Of a stretch of 30,148 bases of DNA, positions 25,560-30,148 are shown piece by piece. Origin of the DNA: Chitinilyticum litopenaei DSM 21440 (GTDB taxonomy: Bacteria; Pseudomonadota; Gammaproteobacteria; Burkholderiales; Chitinibacteraceae); contig NZ_ATZJ01000049.1 in NCBI RefSeq assembly GCF_000428145.1, forward strand, positions 1 to 30,148, in the 5' to 3' direction. The notes under the pieces were generated by a model. It did no database searches. It was not told where the DNA came from and saw only the letters and a list, made by a program, of their open reading frames with translations. A program made the position numbers and the translations under genes. Every line of letters starts with the position of its first letter. Position 1 is the first letter of the stretch.

Positions 25560-26507
25560 ATGACCCGCACTCACCTGCATCTTCTCTGGAACCGCAAGGG
25601 CGAATGGCAAGCACTGTTCGCCCTGTGCCCGCCCGACCAGCAGGACTGGCTGGCCGAGCACCTGCAAGCCAGCCCGCAGCTGGCCGCCCTGCCCTGTTAT
25701 GTGCCGGGCGCACGCGCCGAGCTCGGCAAGCTGCTGCCGCTGCAGCTGCGCGGACAGGTCTGGTGCGCAGACGACATCAGCCTGCGCGGCGGCTTCACCG
25801 AGCGCAGCCAGCTGGCACAGCTTGCCGAGGGTGAGCTGATCTACGGGCCGGCCTACCTGCAGGCTGGCAGCAATCAGCGCAACCACCCCAGCCAGCCGGC
25901 GCTGATGCAGATCCTGGCGCTGGTGGTGGCCGACGCCGACACCCGCGAGCTGGAAGCCGCCTTCGCGCAGGCGCCTTCGCTGACGGTGCGCTTGCTGAAG
26001 CTCGTCAATTCGGTCGGCATCGGCAGCCGGGTGGAAATCACCGGCATCCGTCATGCCATTACCCTGCTAGGCCGCCGCCAGCTGCAGCGCTGGCTGCAAC
26101 TGCTGCTGTATGCCGAACAATTCGCCGACGACGGCGAGGAACAGGCGCTGATGATCGGCGCTGCGCTGCGCGCCAAACGCCTGGAGAACTGGGCAGCACG
26201 CAACTGGGTTGATCACGCGCCGGACAGTGCCTTTCTGGTCGGCATGCTGTCACTGCTGGACCGGCTGTTTGGCCAGCCGCTGGCCGACCTGCTGGCCGAC
26301 TTGCCGCTACAGCCGGCATTGCGCGCTGCACTGCTCGCCGGCGAGGGCGAGCTGGGGCAGGCGCTGGCCTGCGCCGCCGCACTGGAAGCCGGCACGGCCA
26401 GTCCCTTGCCCTCGGCCAGCATCAGCCCGCGTGCCTGGCTCGACAGCGAGCTTGATGCCCTTGATTGGGCCTGCCAGCTCAGGAAGCAGCATGCACCCGC
26501 AGAATGA
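25560..26507 (+). CDS. HDOD-domain protein (YuxH-like, shortened N-terminus)
   Basis: A 315-residue protein whose residues ~110-310 are an HDOD domain of the type found in EAL-HDOD (YuxH/CdgJ-like) signalling proteins: QAPSLTVRLLKLVNSVGIGSRVEITGIRHAITLLGRRQLQRWLQLLLYA. The ~110-residue N-terminal part is much shorter than a full EAL domain and has no EAL or DD motif, so it is either a degenerate remnant or another module. HDOD proteins usually act as signalling platforms without enzymatic activity. The next gene overlaps by 17 bp and is a GGDEF-EAL protein, which suggests shared c-di-GMP signalling. The ATG has no clear ribosome binding site and lies 28 bp from MITE copy 2, so its promoter is probably in the MITE or absent. 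Confidence 0.85.
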   Translation: MTRTHLHLLWNRKGEWQALFALCPPDQQDWLAEHLQASPQLAALPCYVPGARAELGKLLPLQLRGQVWCADDISLRGGFTERSQLAQLAEGELIYGPAYLQAGSNQRNHPSQPALMQILALVVADADTRELEAAFAQAPSLTVRLLKLVNSVGIGSRVEITGIRHAITLLGRRQLQRWLQLLLYAEQFADDGEEQALMIGAALRAKRLENWAARNWVDHAPDSAFLVGMLSLLDRLFGQPLADLLADLPLQPALRAALLAGEGELGQALACAAALEAGTASPLPSASISPRAWLDSELDALDWACQLRKQHAPAE

Positions 26508-28545
26508 GCTCGACGCGGCGGCGCGCCTCCTGGGCGAGCTGGAAGCCTCACTGATCGTCCTTGACCCGCAGGGCTACATCACCGGCTGGAATGCCGGCGC
26601 CGAGAAGCTGTTCGGGTACGAAGCGGCAGAAATTCTCGGCCAGCACATCCTGCTGCTCTACGCCGACGAGAACGAAGACGATGCCGAGCTCTTCAACAGC
26701 GTGTTTGCGCTGGGGCACGGCACCGTGGAAGTGCGCCGGCGCCGCAAGAACGGCGAAATCTTCTGGGCACGCATCCAGCTCATCCTGGTGCGCGACGAGG
26801 CCGGGCGGCCCGAACGGCTGATCGGCTTCATCCACGACATCAGCGAGCAGATCGCCGACCGCGAGCATGCCCACCTGCTGAGCAATGTGTTCGAGCACAC
26901 GCCGGACGCCATCGTGATCACCGATGCCGACCGGCAGATCATCGACGTCAACCCGGCCTTTCTGAGCATCAGCGGTTTCAGCCGGGAAGACAGCACCCTG
27001 CGCGTCCCCGGCTTTCTGCAGCATCCGGAAATGGGCAGCCACATTGATGCCAGCCTGGCAGCCACCGGCCACTGGGAAGGCGAATTGTGGGAGTTGCGCG
27101 CCGATGGCACGCGCTATCCGGTCTGGCTGACGCTCTCGGCCGTGTACGGGCAGCACGGCCAGTTGCGCAACTATTTCGCGGTTTTTTCCGACCTCTCGGA
27201 GAGCAAGGCCGCCGAAGAGCAGATCCACCGGCTGGCCTATTACGACAGCCTCACCAACATGCCCAATCGCAGCATGCTGTTCACGCTGCTGGAACAGGCG
27301 CTCAGCGAAGCGCGCCGGCAACGCAATACCGGCGCCGTGCTGTGTTTCAATCTGGTCGGTTTCAAGGCCATCAACGATTCCTTCGGCCATCGCGGCGGCG
27401 ATCTGCTGCTGGTGGAGATGGCGCAGCGCATCCGCAGCTGCCTGCGTGAGGAAGACGTGTTGGCGCGCTTTGGCGGCGACGAGTTTTATGTCGGCCTGTT
27501 TGCCATCAGCGAACGCATCGATGCGGCCCTGGTGGCCCGGCGGATTCTGGCCCAGGTCACGCGCCCCTTCGAGCTGGAGCGCCAGGAAATCATGGTCGAG
27601 GCGCACATCGGCATCACCGTCTACCCGGACGATGGCCGGGACGCCGACCGGCTGATCAGCGACGCCGCCGTGGCCATGCATCGCGCCAAGCAGTCGGCCC
27701 AGCCCTTCCTCTTCTATTCGGCGGAAATGAATCGCCGCAGCCTGGCGCGCATCAAGCTTGCCGCCGACCTGCATCATGCGCTGGAGCGCGACGAACTGCG
27801 CCTGTATTACCAGCCGCAGGCCAGCCCGCGCGACGGCAGCATTGTCGCCGCCGAGGCGCTGATCCGCTGGGAGCACCCGCAACGCGGTCTGATCGGCCCT
27901 GGCGAGTTCATTCCCTTTGCCGAAGAAAACGGCCTGATCGGCCTGATCGGTGACTGGGTCATCAAGGAGGCCTGTCGCCAGCTGGCCGCCTGGCGCCAGG
28001 CCGGCCTGCGCCTGCCGCGCATCGCCGTCAACCTGTCGGCGCGGCAATTCCAGCCAGGTCTGGCCGACCGGCTGCTGGCCGTGCTGGCGCAATACGATCT
28101 GCCGCCCGCACTGCTGGAGCTGGAAATCACCGAAACGTTGCTGATGCAGGGTGATGAATCAATGTCGCAGATCCTTGACGAGCTGCACGGCGCCGGCTTC
28201 AGCCTGGCGCTGGACGATTTTGGCACCGGCTATTCCAACCTCGCCTACCTGCTGACCTTTCCGATCGACTATCTGAAAATCGACCAGCGCTTCGTGCGCG
28301 GCCTGCCGGATGACACGCACAACGCCGCCATCGTGCGGGCCATCTTCGGCATTGCCGAACACCTCGGCCTGTCACTGATCGCCGAAGGCGTCGAGGTGGA
28401 AGCGGAAGCGGCCTTTCTGAGCGAACTGGATTGCCACCTGCTGCAGGGCTACTACTTCGCTCGCCCCATGCCGGCGGATGCCTTTGCCCGGCTGCTGCGG
28501 GACAGCGAACGGATCGGCGCGCTCAGCAAGAACAATCCGGGCTAA
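26491..28545 (+). CDS. PAS-PAS-GGDEF-EAL c-di-GMP synthase/phosphodiesterase
   Basis: A 684-residue cytoplasmic protein. PAS 1 (about 15-130, LIVLDPQGYITGWNAGAEKLFGYEAAEILG) and PAS 2 (about 132-245, TPDAIVITDADRQIIDVNPAFLSISGF) precede the GGDEF domain. That domain's signature FGGDEF is intact at 327-332, with YYDSLTNMPNR at its start. The EAL domain has EAL at 455-457 (AAEALIRWEHP), NLSARQF, ELEITETLLM, DDFGTGYSNLAYL and KIDQRFV, all consistent with an active phosphodiesterase. FNLVGFKAINDSFGH replaces the more usual D-x-D-x-F-K (the first metal aspartate is N or L in FNLVGFK), so cyclase activity may be weak or lost. AGGAAG precedes the ATG, and the gene overlaps the HDOD gene end, showing coupling. 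The PAS ligands are unknown. Confidence 0.94.
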   Translation: MHPQNELDAAARLLGELEASLIVLDPQGYITGWNAGAEKLFGYEAAEILGQHILLLYADENEDDAELFNSVFALGHGTVEVRRRRKNGEIFWARIQLILVRDEAGRPERLIGFIHDISEQIADREHAHLLSNVFEHTPDAIVITDADRQIIDVNPAFLSISGFSREDSTLRVPGFLQHPEMGSHIDASLAATGHWEGELWELRADGTRYPVWLTLSAVYGQHGQLRNYFAVFSDLSESKAAEEQIHRLAYYDSLTNMPNRSMLFTLLEQALSEARRQRNTGAVLCFNLVGFKAINDSFGHRGGDLLLVEMAQRIRSCLREEDVLARFGGDEFYVGLFAISERIDAALVARRILAQVTRPFELERQEIMVEAHIGITVYPDDGRDADRLISDAAVAMHRAKQSAQPFLFYSAEMNRRSLARIKLAADLHHALERDELRLYYQPQASPRDGSIVAAEALIRWEHPQRGLIGPGEFIPFAEENGLIGLIGDWVIKEACRQLAAWRQAGLRLPRIAVNLSARQFQPGLADRLLAVLAQYDLPPALLELEITETLLMQGDESMSQILDELHGAGFSLALDDFGTGYSNLAYLLTFPIDYLKIDQRFVRGLPDDTHNAAIVRAIFGIAEHLGLSLIAEGVEVEAEAAFLSELDCHLLQGYYFARPMPADAFARLLRDSERIGALSKNNPG

Positions 28546-28568
28546 GCGCCCGGCACATACGAGAACAC

Positions 28569-28616
28569 CCATATCGCCACAACCTTTTGCCATAAAAGGC
28601 TGCAGCCTCATACCCA
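28569..28616 (+). repeat. Copy of ~50-bp repeat after the GGDEF-EAL gene
   Basis: CATATCGCCACAACC ... AAAAGGCTGCAGCCTCATACCCA, 24 bp after the stop codon. It is one of the clearest copies and matches 12969-13017 at both ends and in the middle. Confidence 0.5.
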
Positions 28617-28629
28617 CCAAAAAGCAAAA

Positions 28630-28716
28630 ACCGCCCTGACAACAGTAATCATCCGCAGCGAAGGCAAGTCAGAGACTTCGGCCAACAGGCAAATTCAACC
28701 CAGAGCGTCGGGCGGT
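28630..28716. other. Long-range inverted pair in a gene-free stretch
   Basis: ACCGCCCTGAC (28630-28640) can pair with GTCGGGCGGT (28707-28716), enclosing 66 bases. It is part of the 341-bp gap 28546-28886, which holds no gene that I can support. Confidence 0.3.
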
Positions 28717-28818
28717 ATTGCTGACTGGTTTGCTGTTGACTGATTGGCGTTCCCGCCAGTGCGCTTGTCGTCAAAGCAAGACGTGGCGGGCGCGGCAGTT
28801 TATTAAGTTATGACACCC

Positions 28819-28841
28819 AGTCGGCGCAAAAAGCATCCAGC
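28819..28841 (-). repeat. Decayed fragment of the MITE
   Basis: AGTCGGCGCAAAAAGC then ATCCAGC matches the reverse complement of MITE copy 1 (about 18371-18393) with one substitution over 23 bases. GTTATG just upstream (28808-28813) also fits after a deletion. Confidence 0.6.
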
Positions 28842-28886
28842 GCAACGTCAGTGATGGGCCAGGACTACTGAGGCGTGCCGATCCGC

Positions 28887-29684
28887 TCAGCGGTTGGCCC
28901 GCACCCAGCCGCGCCAGGCCTCATAGAGAGCCGGCGTGCGCGCCGCTACCACCGAACGCTGCCAGACCTTGTCCTGCCAGAAATCCGGCTGGTGAATGGC
29001 CCCCACCACACCGCCGGCCTCCTGCAGGATGAGTACGCCAGCGGCGTAATCCCACAGCTTCTGCGCACCATGCAGCATCACATCGGTGCGCCCGGCAGCC
29101 AGCCAGCACCAGTCGATGGTCGACGCGCCGAAATTGCGGTGGTTGTGAAATGGTCCGAGCGTCACGACGCGCGCCGCCAGGTGGCCGGACAACCACTTGG
29201 TCTCGACGGTCGCCACCGCATCGGCGAGCAGCTTGTCATCATGAACCAGCGGCAGACGGCGGTCGTTCAGCCAGGCGCCCTGCCCGGCTGCGGCGCTGAA
29301 GCATTCGTCCAGCACTGGCAGATACACCACGGCCAGCTGCGGACGGCCAGCACGCATCAGGGCGATCGAGATCGCGAAATACGGCAGGCCATGGGCAAAA
29401 TTGGTCGTGCCGTCGATGGGATCGACCACCCACAGCCCCTGCGGATGCTCGCGCCACAGCGCTTCCTGCTCGGCCTGCGTCATTTCCTCGCCCAGCACCG
29501 GGCAGGGCACCAGCTCGGGCAGCAGGCGCTGGAGAGCCTGCTGCGCGGCCAGATCAGCCTCGGTGAACAGGCTGCCGTCATGTTTCTTTTCCGCGACCAC
29601 CTTCTGGTAGCGCGGCATGACGACCTCGGCGCCCACCTGTCGGGCGATGTCGCGCAGACGCTGCAATTGTGCCAGCACATCCAT
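28887..29684 (-). CDS. Inositol monophosphatase family phosphatase
   Basis: A 265-residue Mg2+-dependent sugar/inositol phosphatase of the IMPase/SuhB superfamily. Metal-site motifs are VLGEEMTQ (first glutamate), WVVDPIDGTTNFAHGLP and KLWDYAAGVLILQEAGG. FTEADLAAQ matches the N-terminal helix before the active site. ATG 29684 (MDVLAQLQRLRDIARQVG) has GGGA six bases upstream; a GTG at 29699 would add five residues. No signal peptide, so cytoplasmic. The housekeeping SuhB usually has IAxxIxRxAG near the start, which is not evident here, so a paralogue acting on another phosphomonoester (such as histidinol phosphate or PAP) is possible. Confidence 0.92.
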   Translation of the reverse strand: MDVLAQLQRLRDIARQVGAEVVMPRYQKVVAEKKHDGSLFTEADLAAQQALQRLLPELVPCPVLGEEMTQAEQEALWREHPQGLWVVDPIDGTTNFAHGLPYFAISIALMRAGRPQLAVVYLPVLDECFSAAAGQGAWLNDRRLPLVHDDKLLADAVATVETKWLSGHLAARVVTLGPFHNHRNFGASTIDWCWLAAGRTDVMLHGAQKLWDYAAGVLILQEAGGVVGAIHQPDFWQDKVWQRSVVAARTPALYEAWRGWVRANR

Positions 29685-29787
29685 GGTATTTCCCGTCACC
29701 GCCCTCGCGGCCCTTGCCTGATTGCCATGCCCGCTAATTTACACCAAGCACCGCCACGGGTGCTGCGATGCATCAGAAAAGCGGCAC

Positions 29788-29832
29788 CGGGTATTCGCCT
29801 TAGACGCTTGCCTGGGCGGCTTCGCACATCCC
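29788..29832 (+). repeat. Possible sixth, diverged copy of the ~50-bp repeat
   Basis: CGGGTATTCGCC ... GGGCGGCTTCGCACATCCC resembles the copy at 12969 at both ends. The match is weaker than for the others. Confidence 0.25.
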
Positions 29833-29857
29833 GGCCAGCGCCTGCCTCCAGACGACC

Positions 29858-30148
29858 GTAAGCGTCCAGCCGCCCCGCATTGATCAAGGAAACCGCCTCG
29901 GTTAGCGTCGCAGTGGCAGCAACTCGTCGATTTGGCTGTTCGGCCAGGCCGGCAGTTTTTCCAGCGTTTCCGTCAGCCAACTCAGCGGCTCAATGCCGTT
30001 CAGTTTCGCGGTGCCAAGCAGGCTCTGGATTGCGGCGGCACGGCGGCCGCTGGCTTCGCTGCCGGCAAACAACCAGTTCTTCTTCCCCAGTGCGATCGGC
30101 CGGATGGCGTTTTCCACCGGGTTGTTGTCGATCGGTGCATCACCACTG
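29858..30148 (-). mobile_element. End of an IS66-family insertion sequence, runs out of window
   Basis: GTAAGCGTCCAGCCGCCCCG begins at 29858. IS66-family elements typically end in inverted repeats starting GTAAGCG. The IS66 transposase stop lies 44 bp inside. The other end and the 8-bp target duplication are outside or cannot be compared. Confidence 0.7.
29902..30148 (-). CDS. IS66-family transposase (TnpC), C-terminal part, cut by window edge
   Basis: The minus-strand frame is open to the window edge and reads SGDAPIDNNPVENAIRPIAL, then GKKNWLFAGSEASGRRAAAIQSLLGTAKLNGIEP, ending LPAWPNSQIDELLPLRR. DNNPVENAIRP carries the final glutamate region of the IS66 catalytic core, and the SWLTETLEKLPAWP block is the standard IS66 C-terminal tail. 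The start is outside the window, so intactness is unknown. Confidence 0.95.
   Translation of the reverse strand, partial: SGDAPIDNNPVENAIRPIALGKKNWLFAGSEASGRRAAAIQSLLGTAKLNGIEPLSWLTETLEKLPAWPNSQIDELLPLRR

Overview
The window is GC-rich chromosomal DNA from a betaproteobacterium. The protein set suggests the order Neisseriales or a relative: an MetH close to the E. coli layout, PurC, a DUF3141/FabI pair, a YqiA-type esterase joined to a DyP peroxidase, and an LTA-synthase-like sulfatase. The taxonomic call is inference from family resemblance, because no rRNA or tRNA gene is present.

Layout. 1-850: the right end of an IS3-family element that appears to cut into a REP-associated tyrosine transposase (RAYT), followed by a REP-type palindrome and a strong terminator. 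886-5512 (minus): a periplasmic solute-binding protein and metH, co-oriented with a 64-bp gap. 5704-9151 (plus): a Gln-rich protein of unknown function with its own terminator, then a MASE1-CHASE hybrid sensor kinase. 9729-15664 (plus): a DUF3141 protein with a PHA-synthase-like Cys-Asp-His triad, an enoyl-ACP reductase, a quinone oxidoreductase, a YqiA-like esterase and a DyP-type peroxidase. 16045-18197: a lipoprotein-type branched-chain amino acid binding protein, a possible tiny acidic protein on the minus strand, and a GNAT acetyltransferase. 18215-25531: two inverted copies of a ~284-bp non-autonomous element (MITE) bracket purC, an orphan TPR-histidine kinase, an LTA-synthase-like phosphotransferase and a 414-aa protein of unknown function. 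25560-28545: an HDOD protein overlapping a PAS-PAS-GGDEF-EAL protein, a likely c-di-GMP module. 28887-29684 (minus): an inositol-monophosphatase-family enzyme. 29858-end: the end of an IS66-family element.

How the parts relate. Three separate signalling genes (two histidine kinases without adjacent response regulators and one c-di-GMP enzyme with an HDOD partner) lie among housekeeping metabolism. The DUF3141-FabI pair looks like a fatty-acid/polyhydroxyalkanoate module, with two evenly spaced TGCAGYGCAA boxes over its probable promoter that resemble PhaR-type operators.

The least expected content is in the repeats: a MITE pair whose ends lie 28-45 bp from start codons, a third decayed fragment of the same element, a ~50-bp repeat with GGGTAT/ATACCC ends that recurs just after stop codons (and over the metH stop codon), a 165-bp inverted repeat, and a GC-rich palindromic repeat inserted in frame in metH. 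No CRISPR array, tRNA, rRNA or complete prophage was seen.
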